Positions 22,683 through 37,176 of a stretch of 45,302 nucleotides of DNA are shown one piece after another. Positions within the stretch are counted from its first letter, which is position 1; each line of letters starts with the position of its first letter. The position numbers and the translations under genes were made by a program. The notes under the pieces are model-generated. The model ran no database searches and had not been told where the DNA came from. It saw nothing but the letters and a program-made list of their open reading frames with translations. The DNA is from Kofleriaceae bacterium. GTDB taxonomy: Bacteria > Myxococcota_A > Polyangia > Haliangiales > Haliangiaceae. The DNA is taken from positions 1 to 45,302 of the forward strand of contig JACKDR010000041.1 in NCBI GenBank assembly GCA_020633495.1. Reading direction: 5' to 3'.

Positions 22683-24550
22683 GTGAGCGTCCCGTCGTCC
22701 CCCACGCCGCCGGCCGGCGCGCTCACGCCGTGGACCTACGTGCTGCGCTACCGCGGCCGGATCTACGTGGGCGGCGTGATGCTGCTGCTCACCAACCTCC
22801 TGTTCCTCGGCGTGCCGGTCACGATGGGCATGGCGGTGCAGGCGATCGGCGGCCCGGATCCCGCCGGCGAGGTGCCGCGGCTGGCGCTGCTGATGTCGGC
22901 GTTCGCGATCGGCACCGCGGTGACCCGGATCGTGTCGCGCGTGATGATCTTCAACGCCGCGCGCGCCGCCGAGTACGACCTGCGCGGCGACCTGTTCGCG
23001 CACCTGTTGACGCTGGATCCCGGCTACTACCGCGCCCACCCCACCGGCGACGTCATGTCGCGGCTGACCTCCGACGTCCAGACCGTGCGCGCGCTGTGGG
23101 GCGCCGGCATCCTCAACCTCGTCAACACCGGGTTCGCGTTCGTCACCGTCATGGTGATGATGCTGCGGGTCGACCCGGTGCTGACGTTCTGGGCGATCCT
23201 GCCGTTCCCGACGATCTTCGTGATCGGCCAGTTCATGGGCCGGCGCATCTACCGGGCCAGCCGCGCGGTCCAGCAGAACCTCGGCGCGCTGTCGAACGCG
23301 ATCCAGGAGGACCTCACCGGCATCCAGGTCATCAAGGCCTACGGGGTCGAGGACGCCCGCCGGATCGGCTTCGTCGAGCACAGCGAGAAGGTCCTGGCCA
23401 GCAACATGGACCTGACCCGGGTCCGCGGCCAGCTCGGCCCGGCGCTGGCCGCGGTCGGCTCGCTGGCCGCGGTGATCGTGCTGTTCGTCGGCGGCCGCCG
23501 GGTGCTGTCGCACGACATCGAGCTGGGCAACCTGATCGAGTTCAACGGCTACCTGGCCCGGCTGGCGTGGCCGACCCTGGCGCTGGGCTGGATGCTGTCG
23601 CTGCTCGAGCGCGGCCGGGCGTCGTGGACCCGCCTCGAGTCGCTGCTGCGGACCCGGCCGGCGGTCGCCGACGGCGCCGGCGCCGCGCTCGATCCCGAGG
23701 AGGTCGCCGGCGACGTCCGCGTCGAGGGCCTGACCCTCGAGCTCGAGGGCCGGCGCATCCTCGACGACGTCTCGCTGCACATGACGCCGGGCACGATCAC
23801 CGCGATCGTCGGCCGCACCGGCTCGGGCAAGAGCACGCTGGTCGACGCCCTGGCCCGCGTGATCGACGTGCCGCCGGGGACGATCTTCCTCGACGGCCGC
23901 GACGTCACGACGCTGCCGCTGGCCAGCCTGCGCGGCGCGATCGGCTACGCGCCCCAGGAGGCGTTCCTGTTCTCGACGTCGATCGCCGACAACATCGCGT
24001 TCGGGTTCGGCGCCGGCTCGACCCTGCCCAAGGCCCGCGCCGACGAGCTCGACCGCGCCGGCATCGCCCGCCGCGCCGAGGCCGAGCGCGCCCCGGTGCT
24101 GATCGACGGCGAGCCGGTGCCGCGGATCGCCGACGCCGCCGGCGCCGCCGGGCTGGTCCGCGACCTCGAGCAGATGCCGCAGCGGTACCGGACGATCGTC
24201 GGCGAGCGCGGCATCACGCTGTCCGGCGGCCAGCGCCAGCGGGTCGCGCTGGCCCGGGCCCTGGCGTCGCGACCGCGGGTGCTGGTCCTCGACGACTCGC
24301 TGTCGTCGGTCGACGCCGAGACCGAGCGGATCATCCTCGACCGGCTGCGCGAGATCATGCAGGGCCGGACGTCGATCCTGATCTCGCACCGCGTCGCCGC
24401 GGTCAAGAACGCCGACCAGATCGTCGTCCTCGACGACGGCCGCGTCGTCGAGCGCGGCACCCACGACGAGCTGCTCGCCGCCGGCGGCGTCTACGCCGAG
24501 CTGTACCGGACCCAGCTCGCCGACGGCGTCGCGGTCGCCGAGGTGGCGTC

Positions 24551-24554
<4 letters not shown>
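22683..24554 (+). CDS. ABC exporter half-transporter, subunit with degenerate catalytic site
   Basis: A 623-residue type IV (exporter-fold) half-transporter with an N-terminal six-helix membrane domain (about 20-310) and an ATPase domain (about 345-600). Walker A is GRTGSGKST (377-385), the Q-loop Gln is near 425 and the signature is LSGGQ (513-517). Walker B reads LVLDD, with Asp538 where the catalytic Glu should be. Loss of that Glu in one subunit is the hallmark of heterodimeric exporters such as BmrCD, TM287/288 and TmrAB. An insert of some 40 residues lies between Q-loop and signature. The next gene supplies the complementary subunit. The substrate cannot be read from sequence; lipids, drugs or peptides are all possible. 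Confidence 0.92.
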
Positions 24555-26368
<1,814 letters not shown>

Positions 26369-26497
26369 GCGACGACGAGGACCTGGGCGGCGTCGCCGCG
26401 GCCACCAGGCCCCGGAGCGCGGCGTAGGGGCGCGGCGCACCGGGGCGCACACTTTCCCATCTCGCGGTCTGACCGGGTATCGACTACGATCCAGGCT

Positions 26498-28972
<2,475 letters not shown>

Positions 28973-28983
28973 GATCGCGGATC

Positions 28984-30495
28984 GTGGACATCGCCGCCCG
29001 CGTGGTCCTCGTGATGGACGGCCTGGTCGTGACGTACCTGGTCGTCTTCTTCGCGATCAACTTCTGGTTCGTCGCCCTCAGCGCGAACCGGGTGCGGCGG
29101 CTGCTGTTCCGCGATCAGATCCGGCCGCCGATGACCGACGCCCACAGCGCGTTCCTGCCGCCGCTGACCCTGCTGGTGCCCGCGTACAACGAGGAGGTCA
29201 CCTGCATCGAGAGCGTCAAGTCGCTCCTCCGCCTCGACTACCCGTCGTACGAGGTGATCATCTGCAACGACGGCTCCAAGGATCGCACCGTCGAGGTCCT
29301 GCGCGCCGCGTTCGGCTTCGAGCGCACCGACGTCAACTACGACCCCGTGCTGGCGACCGCGCCGGTGCGCGGCCTGTACCAGGCGACCTGCGCGCTGCCC
29401 GCCAACGTCAAGCGCCTGGTGCTGATCGACAAGGCCAACGGCGGCAAGGCCGACGCCCTCAACGCCGCGATCAACGCCGCCGAGGGCGTCTTCGTGTCGA
29501 GCATGGACGCCGACAGCGTCCTCGAGCCCGACGCGCTGCTGCGCGCGATGCAGGTGGTCGCCGACGACCCGTCGCACACGATCGCGGTCGGCACCCAGGT
29601 CGGGCTGTCCAACGGCTCGGTGATCGAGAACGGCGAGGTCAAGGAGCTGCGGCTGCCGCCGACCTGGATCGCCCGCTTCCAGGTCGCCGAGTACATGCGC
29701 TCGTTCACCCAGGGCCGCACCGCGCTGGCCCGCCTCAACTCGATCCTGATCCTGTCAGGGGTCTTCGCGCTGATGCGGCGCGACCTGGTGATCTCGGCCG
29801 GCGGGTTCCTGACCAAGCACGTCCGCGGCCGCGTCGTCGAGGAGTACTGCGGCGCCGGCGCCCACACCGTGTGCGAGGACATGGAGGTCGTGGTCCGGCT
29901 GCACCGCTACCTGCTCGATCGCGGCCGGGTCGGGGTCGTCAACTTCCTGCCCCACCCGGCGGCGTGGACCGAGGCCCCCGAGGTCTACCGCGACCTCGGC
30001 AAGCAGCGCGGCCGCTGGTACCGCGGCCTGCTCGAGGTGCTCTGGTACCACCGCGCGATGATGTTCCGGCCCCGCTACCGGCGCATCGGCATGTTCTCGC
30101 TGCCGTACCAGCTGATCTTCGAGGCCGCGGCGCCCATCGTCGAGGCCCTCGGCTACGTCATGGTCCCGTTCACGCTGGCGTTCGGGCTGCTGTCGCCGCT
30201 GCACGCGCTGACGTTCCTGGTCCTGGCCACGGCGCTCAACGTCTTCCTCACCACCGCGTCGGTGGTGCTGTCGGTCAAGACCCAGCGGATCGGCCTCGGC
30301 AAGGACCGCGCGCTGTTCGCCTACGGCAAGGCGCGCGACACCCTGACCCTGCTGTTCTCCGGGTTCGTCGCCAACTTCGGCTACCGCCAGTACCTGGTGT
30401 GGTGGCAGCTCAAGGGCCTGCGCGACTTCCTCAAGGGGCGCAAGGACTGGGACAAGTTCGCCCGCAAGGGCTTCGCCGGCACGGTGGCCAAGTAG
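28984..30495 (+). CDS. Processive family-2 glycosyltransferase (polysaccharide synthase)
   Basis: A 503-residue inner-membrane GT2 enzyme of the PgaC/HmsR/NfrB type. It has one N-terminal membrane helix (about 8-33), then a cytoplasmic catalytic domain with NDGSKD (95-100), DADS (175-178), catalytic CEDM (297-300) and QRGRW (341-345), the complete D,D,D,QxxRW set of processive synthases. Two or more C-terminal helices follow (about 365-440). Such enzymes polymerise a sugar chain from nucleotide sugars while threading it through their own channel. No PilZ domain is present, so any c-di-GMP control must come from elsewhere. The GTG start lies 11 bp after the hybrid kinase stop; the -10-like TAAGAT overlapping that stop could give a separate leaderless transcript. 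The polymer is unknown. Confidence 0.88.
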   Translation: MDIAARVVLVMDGLVVTYLVVFFAINFWFVALSANRVRRLLFRDQIRPPMTDAHSAFLPPLTLLVPAYNEEVTCIESVKSLLRLDYPSYEVIICNDGSKDRTVEVLRAAFGFERTDVNYDPVLATAPVRGLYQATCALPANVKRLVLIDKANGGKADALNAAINAAEGVFVSSMDADSVLEPDALLRAMQVVADDPSHTIAVGTQVGLSNGSVIENGEVKELRLPPTWIARFQVAEYMRSFTQGRTALARLNSILILSGVFALMRRDLVISAGGFLTKHVRGRVVEEYCGAGAHTVCEDMEVVVRLHRYLLDRGRVGVVNFLPHPAAWTEAPEVYRDLGKQRGRWYRGLLEVLWYHRAMMFRPRYRRIGMFSLPYQLIFEAAAPIVEALGYVMVPFTLAFGLLSPLHALTFLVLATALNVFLTTASVVLSVKTQRIGLGKDRALFAYGKARDTLTLLFSGFVANFGYRQYLVWWQLKGLRDFLKGRKDWDKFARKGFAGTVAK

Positions 30496-30497
30496 CC

Positions 30498-30950
30498 ATG
30501 CAGCGCTGGCGCATCCTGGTCTGCGACGACGACCTCGACGTCCTCACCGAGCTGACGCGCGGGTTCCGCGCCGCCGGCCACGCCGTGGTCACCGCCCGCG
30601 ACGGCCAGGCCGGCCTCGCCGAGGCGACCAGCGCCCCGCCCGACGTCGTCGTCGCCGACGTCATCATGCCCGGGCTCAACGGCTTCCAGCTGTGCCGGCG
30701 GCTCAAGGCCGACCCGACGACGGCGGGCGCGCCGGTGTTCCTGATCAGCAGCAAGGTCGATCCCGCGGACCGCCACTGGGCGGCCCAGGTCGGCGCCGCC
30801 GAGCTGATCGCCAAGCCGGCCGACGCCGACGCGCTGCTGCGGCGCTTCGAGCGCGCGCTGGGCGAGCAGGCGCCGGCGCGCCGCACCGCGATCCGCACCG
30901 CGGTCCAGCCGGTGGTCACCGGCGACGGCACCGAGGAGCCCCCGCGGTGA
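30498..30950 (+). CDS. Single-domain response regulator
   Basis: A 150-residue REC protein: acidic pair D10/D11, phospho-acceptor Asp54 in VVADVIMP, Ser84 and Lys106 are all in place, followed by a disordered Thr/Pro/Arg-rich tail of about 30 residues and no output domain. It begins two bases after the glycosyltransferase stop and overlaps the HEAT-protein start by GTGA, so it belongs to the same transcript. It probably receives phosphate from the hybrid kinase upstream and acts through protein contacts, perhaps on the synthase or the HEAT solenoid; the contacts are inference. Confidence 0.92.
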   Translation: MQRWRILVCDDDLDVLTELTRGFRAAGHAVVTARDGQAGLAEATSAPPDVVVADVIMPGLNGFQLCRRLKADPTTAGAPVFLISSKVDPADRHWAAQVGAAELIAKPADADALLRRFERALGEQAPARRTAIRTAVQPVVTGDGTEEPPR

Positions 30951-33900
30951 CGATCGTCCTGGCCGCCGCCGGCCTGCTGGTGATCGCCGCCGCGGTGGTC
31001 ACGCTGTGGGTGATCGGCCGCCAGCTGGTGCGCCGCACCCTCGATCGCCGGCTGCTCAAGCAGGCCGGCGAGCTCGGCACGCTGCTGGGCCGGCTCCGCG
31101 GCGACGGCTTCGAGGGCATCGACAAGGTGCTCTTCGACATGCGCGACACCCTCGATCACCGCGTCATCGAGAGCGAGCTGCGCAAGGAGCTCGACCTCTC
31201 GGGCGGCGAGGTGCCGCGCGATCTGGCGCGGTCGTTCCACCTGCTCGGGCTCACCGACCGCTACCTCGACGAGGTCCGCGGCGCGATGACCTGGCGCGGC
31301 CGGGCCCGCGCCGCCACCGCGCTGGGCCTGCTCGGCGAGCCGCGCGCGCTGCGGCCGCTGGTCGACGCGATGCGCGACCCGCGCGAGGACGACGACGTCA
31401 AGCTGGCGTGCGCCGAGTCGCTGGGCCGGCTCCGCGACCCGGCGGTGATCGCCGAGATGTGCGAGCTGCTCGGCGACGTCGACGAGTGGGCGTCGCCGCG
31501 GCTGGCCCAGGTCCTGGTCGCGTTCGGCCCCGAGGCGGTCGACGCCCTGCTCGCCACCCTCGACGCCGCGCCCGGCCTCAACGCCCGGGTGTGGGCGGCG
31601 CAGATCCTGGGCCGCATCGGCGACCGCCGCGCCACCTGGCCGCTGGTCGAGCGCCTCCACGATCGCGCCGAGCAGCTCCGGATGTCGGCGGCCAACGCCC
31701 TCGGCGAGCTCCACGACGCCCGCGCGGTGCCGCCGCTGATCGGCGTCATCCTCCGCGATCCGGTCGCCGCGGTGCGAGCCCAGGCGGCGCGCGCGCTGGG
31801 CCAGATCGGCGACGAGAGCGCGCTGCCGCTGCTGGTGGCGTCGCTGGGCGACCCCGAGTACTGGATGCGGTTCCGCGCCCTCGAGGCGATCGAGGCGCTG
31901 GCGCCCAGCGACACCCAGCCGATCGAGACCGCGCTGGGCGACGCCAACCCCGAGGTCCGGCGCCGCGCCGTGCTGGCGCTCGAGCGGCTGGGCAAGCTCG
32001 AGCGGCCGTTCGACGACCTGGCCTCCGACGACGAGATGGTCGCCGACCAGGCCGAGCGCCGCCTGGTCGCGGTCGGCCGCGCCGGGCTGTCGGAGCGCCT
32101 GCTGCGAGCGCTGACCGGCACCGAGCCGCGGGTCCGGGCCCGGATCGCCCGGGTCCTGGGCCAGGTCGGCGAGCCGCGCCACGCCGGCGACCTGATGGCG
32201 CTGCTCGACGACGACGACCCCGAGGTCGCGCTCGAGGCGGTCCGCGCCCTCGGCGAGCTCGCGGTGCCGACCACCGCCGGCGCCCTGCTCGACCGGGTCC
32301 GCGGCGACGACACCGTCCGCGACGCCGCCACCGAGGCGCTGTGCCGGTTCGACTCGGCGGCGCTGGGCGGCCACCTCGACGCCCTGCGCGACCTCGTCGG
32401 CGACGCCTCCGACGACGTCCGGGTCGCCGCGCTGCGGGTCCTGGGCGCGGTCCGCGACGGCGCCGCCACCGGCCTGCTGATCCAGGCGCTGACCGACCAC
32501 CACGCCGAGGCCCGGCTCGAGGCGGTGACCGCGCTGGGCGCCCGCGGCGCCCGGCTGGCCGACGACGTCGCCGCCGACGTCGCCGACGCGCTGGCGACCT
32601 GCATGAGCGACGCCTCGGAGTCGGTGCGCGTCGCCGCCGCCGAGGCCCTGGGCGACGTCGGCGGCGAGCGCGCCGTCGACCACCTGCTGGCCGGCCTGCC
32701 CCGGGCCGATCCGGCGCAGCGCGACGCGATCTGCAAGCGCCTCGCCGAGCTCGGGCTCGCCGCGCTGGCGCCCGCGCTCGACGTCCTGTTCGCCAGCCCC
32801 GACGCCCGGACCCGCATCGGCATCACCTGGACCCTCGGCAAGACCGGCGACCCGGCGGCGGTGCCCCTGCTGACCGCGCTGCTCGAGGAGCCGGACCCGC
32901 CGGTGCGGGCCAGCGCGGCCGGCGCCCTCGGCAAGATCCCGACCGACGCGTCGGCGGCGGCGCTGGCGCTCGCGCTCGACGATCCCAACCCGTTCGTCCG
33001 CGCCGCCTCGGTCAACGGCCTGGGCAAGTCGAAGCGCCCGGCGATGGTCGCCGAGGTCCGCCGCGCGCTCGCCGATCCCAACGACTTCGTCCGTCGCCGC
33101 GCCGCGCTCGCGGTCGGCATGCTCGGCGGCGACGACGCGGTCGCGGCGCTGCGCGCGGTGCCCCCGGATCAGGTCGACCCGGCGGCGCTCGTCGTCGGCC
33201 TCGGCCTCACCGGCGTGCCGCAGGCCATCGGCGAGGCGATGCGCCGGCTGCGCGACGTCGAGCTCCGGCGCGCCGTCGACGCGATGCTCGACCGCGAGGA
33301 CGACGCGGTGCGCGCCGCGTTCCGCGAGCGGATCCGGCCGCGCACGACCGTGATGATGGCGGTCGCCGCCCTCGACGACCTGGGCTCCGAGCAGCTGGTC
33401 GCCGAGCACGCCGCGGCGCTGCGCGGCGCCGCCGACCCCGCGTCGCGGCGCCACGCCGCGGCGTCGCTGGCCGCCCTCGACGACGACGAGGCCCGCGCCG
33501 CGCTGGCCCAGGCGGTGCGCTTCGATCCCGACGTCCAGGTCCGGCGCGAGGCGATCGCGGCGCTGGGCGACGCCACCACCGCCCTGCCGGTGCGCGAGGC
33601 GGTGATGGTGGCGCTGCGCGACCCCGATCCGACGGTCCGCGCCGCCGCGATGCGCGCCGCGGCCGCCTTCGTCGCGCCCGGCGACGCCGCCGTGCCCCTG
33701 CTCGACGGCCTGCGCGCCCACGGCCGCGAGATCCGCGACGCCGCCGAGGACGCGGTCGCGCGGGTCTACGCCGGCGACGTCGAGGCCTTCCACGACTGGA
33801 TGATGGGCCAGGACGCCGAGGCCGTGCTCGCCGCCAGCATCCGGGTCATCGGCACGATCGGCGACGCCCGGTCGCTGCCGCCGCTGCGCGCCCAGCTGCG

Positions 33901-34906
33901 CGCCGCCAGCCCGACCCTGCGCGGCGCCGCCGCCGCCGCGCTGGCCCGGCTCGCCACCCCCGAGGCGCTGCGCGCGGTCCTCGACGCCACCTCGGATCCG
34001 GTCGAGGCGGTCCGCGTCGCCGCGGTGCGCGCCCTCGACGGCGCCACCCGGGTCGACGTCATCGAGCAGCTCGCGGCGTCGGCGATGGATCCGTCGGTGG
34101 AGGTGCGCTGCGCCCTCGCCACCACGCTGGGCAGCCTGGCGTCGACCCGCGCCACCGACCTGCTGGCCCAGCTCGCCGGCGACGCCTCGGCGCGGGTCGC
34201 CGCGCGCGCCGCGCGCGCGCTCCTGACCTCGCCCGACGACGAGGGCGTGGCCCGGTTCCTGGCCTGCCACCGCGACCTGTCGGTCGAGGCCCGCGTCGTG
34301 CTGCGCCGCGACGCCGGCGACGCGGTCGAGGCCCTGGGCCGGCGCCTGCGTGGCGCGCTCGACGCCCGGGTCCGCGCCAGCGCGGTCGCGGCGCTGGCGG
34401 CGATCGACCCGCTGGCCCACGCCGACACCCTCGCCGCCGGGCTCGGCGATCCGGATCCGGCGGTGCGGATCGCGGTGATCGACGCGCTGGTCGCCGCCGG
34501 CGTCGACAAGGTCGCCGACCGGCTGCGCGCCGTCCTCGACGATCCGGTCGCCGACGTGCGCGCCGCGGCCCGGCGCGCCCTGATGCGGGTCGTCAGTGAG
34601 CCGCCGCCGCGGCGCCCGGCGCGGGCCGCGGCGGTCGCGGTCGCGATGGCGGCGGCGCTGGCCGGCGCCCGCCGCGGCGCCGCCGCCCCGACGATGGTGG
34701 CGGCGCCGGCTGACGACGCCCCGCCGCCCCGCCGCCCCGCCGCCCCGGCGATGACGGCAGCGCCGTCCCCGACGACGTCCCGGCCGCCCCCGATGCGCCG
34801 ATCGCGCCGGGACGCAGCCGCCCGCCGCCCGCCGACCTCGGCGCCGAGATCGCCATCCTCGAGCGCGAAGTCGCCGCGCACCCCGACGACGTCGACCTGC
34901 GGCTGA
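30947..34906 (+). CDS. Membrane-anchored giant HEAT-repeat protein
   Basis: From a GTG overlapping the response-regulator stop (GTGA), the protein starts with one membrane helix (about 3-25) followed by a basic segment. By the positive-inside rule the bulk should lie in the cytoplasm. From about residue 105 to 1210 it is an unbroken run of HEAT repeats, some 35 by eye, of the form V-R-x-x-A-A-x-A-L-G-x-x-G-D-x-x-A-x-x-x-L. True HEAT sequence ends near 34580. The open frame runs on to 34906 as sequenced, but that last part reads as the signal peptide of the next gene, so the natural stop is probably obscured by a base error; TGA at 34597 in another frame is a candidate. It is likely a scaffold for the polysaccharide machinery. 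Confidence 0.85.
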   Translation: MTIVLAAAGLLVIAAAVVTLWVIGRQLVRRTLDRRLLKQAGELGTLLGRLRGDGFEGIDKVLFDMRDTLDHRVIESELRKELDLSGGEVPRDLARSFHLLGLTDRYLDEVRGAMTWRGRARAATALGLLGEPRALRPLVDAMRDPREDDDVKLACAESLGRLRDPAVIAEMCELLGDVDEWASPRLAQVLVAFGPEAVDALLATLDAAPGLNARVWAAQILGRIGDRRATWPLVERLHDRAEQLRMSAANALGELHDARAVPPLIGVILRDPVAAVRAQAARALGQIGDESALPLLVASLGDPEYWMRFRALEAIEALAPSDTQPIETALGDANPEVRRRAVLALERLGKLERPFDDLASDDEMVADQAERRLVAVGRAGLSERLLRALTGTEPRVRARIARVLGQVGEPRHAGDLMALLDDDDPEVALEAVRALGELAVPTTAGALLDRVRGDDTVRDAATEALCRFDSAALGGHLDALRDLVGDASDDVRVAALRVLGAVRDGAATGLLIQALTDHHAEARLEAVTALGARGARLADDVAADVADALATCMSDASESVRVAAAEALGDVGGERAVDHLLAGLPRADPAQRDAICKRLAELGLAALAPALDVLFASPDARTRIGITWTLGKTGDPAAVPLLTALLEEPDPPVRASAAGALGKIPTDASAAALALALDDPNPFVRAASVNGLGKSKRPAMVAEVRRALADPNDFVRRRAALAVGMLGGDDAVAALRAVPPDQVDPAALVVGLGLTGVPQAIGEAMRRLRDVELRRAVDAMLDREDDAVRAAFRERIRPRTTVMMAVAALDDLGSEQLVAEHAAALRGAADPASRRHAAASLAALDDDEARAALAQAVRFDPDVQVRREAIAALGDATTALPVREAVMVALRDPDPTVRAAAMRAAAAFVAPGDAAVPLLDGLRAHGREIRDAAEDAVARVYAGDVEAFHDWMMGQDAEAVLAASIRVIGTIGDARSLPPLRAQLRAASPTLRGAAAAALARLATPEALRAVLDATSDPVEAVRVAAVRALDGATRVDVIEQLAASAMDPSVEVRCALATTLGSLASTRATDLLAQLAGDASARVAARAARALLTSPDDEGVARFLACHRDLSVEARVVLRRDAGDAVEALGRRLRGALDARVRASAVAALAAIDPLAHADTLAAGLGDPDPAVRIAVIDALVAAGVDKVADRLRAVLDDPVADVRAAARRALMRVVSEPPPRRPARAAAVAVAMAAALAGARRGAAAPTMVAAPADDAPPPRRPAAPAMTAAPSPTTSRPPPMRRSRRDAAARRPPTSAPRSPSSSAKSPRTPTTSTCG

Positions 34907-36057
34907 AGCTCGCGACCCGCCAGCTGTGGGCCGACCGGCGCGACGACGCCCGCCGCAACGCGCTCGGCGTCCTGGCGCGCGCGCCCGGCTACCTCGACGC
35001 CGACCTGCTGCTGGCCCGGCTCGAGGGCTGGGACGGCCAGTACGACGCCGCCCGCGCCCGGGTCACCCGGGTCCTGGCCGCCGCGCCCACCCGGCTCGAC
35101 GCCCGCCTGCTCCAGGTCGATCTCGCGCTGTGGGCGCGCCAGGCCAGCGTCGCCCGCCGCCTGATCGCGCAGCTCATCGTCGACGGCGTCGGCGGCGCCG
35201 AGCTGCTGTACCGGCGCGCCCAGCTGGCGCTGCTCGATCACCAGCCGCGCCGCGCCTACGAGCTGGCGTCCCAGGTGCTCGAGCTCGACCCCGAGCACCA
35301 GGGCGCGCGCGCCTTCCGCAGCAGCATCCAGCGGTTCTCGATCGAGGCCGCCAGCGAGGGCGAGGTCTACCCCGACCGGTTCGCCGCCCGCACCGCGCTC
35401 GGCGAGACCATCACCGTCACGCTGTTCCCGCGCGCGACCTGGAGCCTGACCGCGGCCTACGAGTACCGGCGCCGCTTCGGCACCGACAACCACCGGGTCG
35501 CGATCCGCGGCGACTGGCGGGCCCGGCCCGACCTGGCGCTGGCCCTGTACGCCCGCGCCGGCGCGGTCGAGGTCGTGCCGCGCGCCACCATCCTGCTCGA
35601 CGCCAGCTGGGAGCCCGAGGGCCGGTGGACCGCCGGCGGCCGCTACACCTACGATCGCCTGCCGTGGGACGGCGACCTGCACCGCGTGCAGGCGTCCGGC
35701 GGCGTCGCCCTGCCCTGGCGGCTGCGCCTCGAGGCCGAGGTCCAGGGTGGCGTCGCCGCCAGCTGCGGCCAGGTCACCGGCGTGTGGGGGGCGCGGGGCC
35801 GCCTGTGGTGGACGCCGCGCGGCTGGGAGACCTCGGTCAGCTACGGCTACGGCGTCGAGGTCGACCGCGCCGTGGTCGCCGATCCGTGCGTGCTGCCCGG
35901 CGCGGGCATCGTCGACGTCGACGTCCACGCCGTCGGCGTCACCCTCGGCCACCAGCTCGGCCCCAAGCTGCTGGCGCGGCTCGGCTACGGCGTCGAGCGC
36001 CGGCCCGACGACGTCTGGGTCCACCTCGCCAGCGTCACCCTGCGGGCCTGGATGTGA
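34583..36057 (+). CDS. TPR plus YaiO-like outer-membrane beta-barrel protein, frame-shifted as sequenced
   Basis: The C-terminal two-thirds, clearly coding in frame 1 to TGA 36055-36057, has TPR-like helices (EIAILEREVAAHPDDVDL onward, from about 34840) and then a barrel of alternating strands (YEYRRRFGTDNHRVAI, GGRYTYDRLPW, LGYGVERRPDDVW), as in YaiO-family outer-membrane proteins. Frame 1 has no ATG, GTG or TTG between the stop at 34711 and 35275, yet coding extends upstream of 35275. In frame 2 just before lies a signal peptide (RRPARAAAVAVAMAAALAGA) beginning at or near ATG 34583. One missing base between about 34711 and 34770, in a CCCCGCCG-rich tract, would join them into about 491 residues. 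Predicted role: outer-membrane exit for the polymer made by the upstream synthase. Confidence 0.7.
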
Positions 36058-36075
36058 CCGGCCGGCCCCGGGGGC

Positions 36076-37161
36076 TCAGGCGCCGAGCTCGATGCCGACC
36101 GCGCGCGCGGCGCGCGCCAGCTCGCCCGCCGGATCGACCAGCTTGAGCTTCTTGATCGCCTTGTCCATGGTCTTGGCGACGATGACGTTGCGGTCGAGCG
36201 CGGCGACGTGGCCGAACTGGCCCTCGGCGATCAGCTCGACCGCCTTGACCCCGTAGCGGGTCGCGAGCTCGCGATCGAACGCGCACGGGGTGCCGCCGCG
36301 CTGCAGGTGGCCGAGCACGACGGTCCGGACCTCGTAGTCGGTGCGCGCCTGGATGGCGTCGGCGAGGCGCTCGCCGGCGCCGCCGAGGCGGTCCTGGCGG
36401 GTGGCGTCGCCCTTGACCGCGACCGCGTGATCGCCGCCGGCCGGGGTCGCGCCCTCGGCGATGATGACGATGCTGTACGACACGCCGCGGCCGTGGCGCC
36501 GGTGGAAGGCGTCGACCACGCGGTCGATGTCGTAGGGGATCTCGGGGATCAGCACGACGTGGGCGCCGGCGGCGACCCCGGCGGTGAGGCCGATCCAGCC
36601 GGCGTAGCGACCCATGACCTCGACGATCAGGATGCGCTCGTGGCTCTCCGCGGTGGTCTGCAGGCGATCGACGGCCTCGACCACGACCTCGACCGCGGTC
36701 TGGAACCCGACCGTGTAGTCGGTGGCCTCGAGATCGTTGTCGATCGTCTTGGGGACGCCCACCATCTTGGCGCCGAGGTCGACGAAGCGCTTGCCGAACG
36801 ACATCGTGCCGTCGCCGCCGACGACGATCAGCCCCTCGAGGTCGAGCTTGGCCAGGTTCTGCAGGATCCGCGCGGACACGTCCATGATCTCGACCCGACC
36901 GTCGGGGAGCTGGATCGGGTACGCGAACGGGTTGGCGCGGTTCGACGACCCGAGCATCGTGCCGCCGCGCGCCAGCAGGTGGACGACGCGGCGCGGGTCG
37001 AGCTCGACGTAGGCCTCCTCGTAGAGGCCCTCGAAGCCGTTGCGGACGCCGACCACGTCCCAGCCGTAGCTGTTGTGGGCGTGCAGGACGACCGCCCGGA
37101 TGACGCCGTTGAGGCCGGGACAGTCGCCGCCGCCGGTGAGGATCCCGATGCGCTTGGCCAT
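36076..37161 (-). CDS. 6-phosphofructokinase (group III type)
   Basis: Phosphorylates fructose 6-phosphate to the 1,6-bisphosphate in glycolysis. The 361-residue product starts at ATG 37161 (MAKRIGILTGGGDCPGLNG). An upstream in-frame start at 37185 would add eight unconserved residues. Diagnostic motifs are GGGDCPGLN, VVGGDGTMSFG, PKTIDNDLEATDYTVGFQTA and VMGRYAGWIGL. Gly in GGDGT (equivalent to residue 104 of the E. coli enzyme) favours ATP; Lys in PKTIDND (equivalent to 124) is the residue of PPi enzymes. That Gly/Lys mix is characteristic of group III PFKs, several of which use ATP. The gene converges on the outer-membrane protein gene (18 bp apart) and diverges from the SET gene. Confidence 0.94.
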   Translation of the reverse strand: MAKRIGILTGGGDCPGLNGVIRAVVLHAHNSYGWDVVGVRNGFEGLYEEAYVELDPRRVVHLLARGGTMLGSSNRANPFAYPIQLPDGRVEIMDVSARILQNLAKLDLEGLIVVGGDGTMSFGKRFVDLGAKMVGVPKTIDNDLEATDYTVGFQTAVEVVVEAVDRLQTTAESHERILIVEVMGRYAGWIGLTAGVAAGAHVVLIPEIPYDIDRVVDAFHRRHGRGVSYSIVIIAEGATPAGGDHAVAVKGDATRQDRLGGAGERLADAIQARTDYEVRTVVLGHLQRGGTPCAFDRELATRYGVKAVELIAEGQFGHVAALDRNVIVAKTMDKAIKKLKLVDPAGELARAARAVGIELGA

Positions 37162-37176
37162 CGTCGGGCAGTATGC

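Noticed and set aside
26410..26445. Possible terminator after the ABC exporter (CCCCGG and CCGGGG arms)
   Set aside because: Six-base stem with a 24-nt GC-rich loop and only a weak T-run; not above chance in this composition.
30431..34420. Minus-strand open frame of 1,300 codons opposite the HEAT gene
   Set aside because: Antisense shadow of the HEAT repeats; no start context, no recognisable domain.
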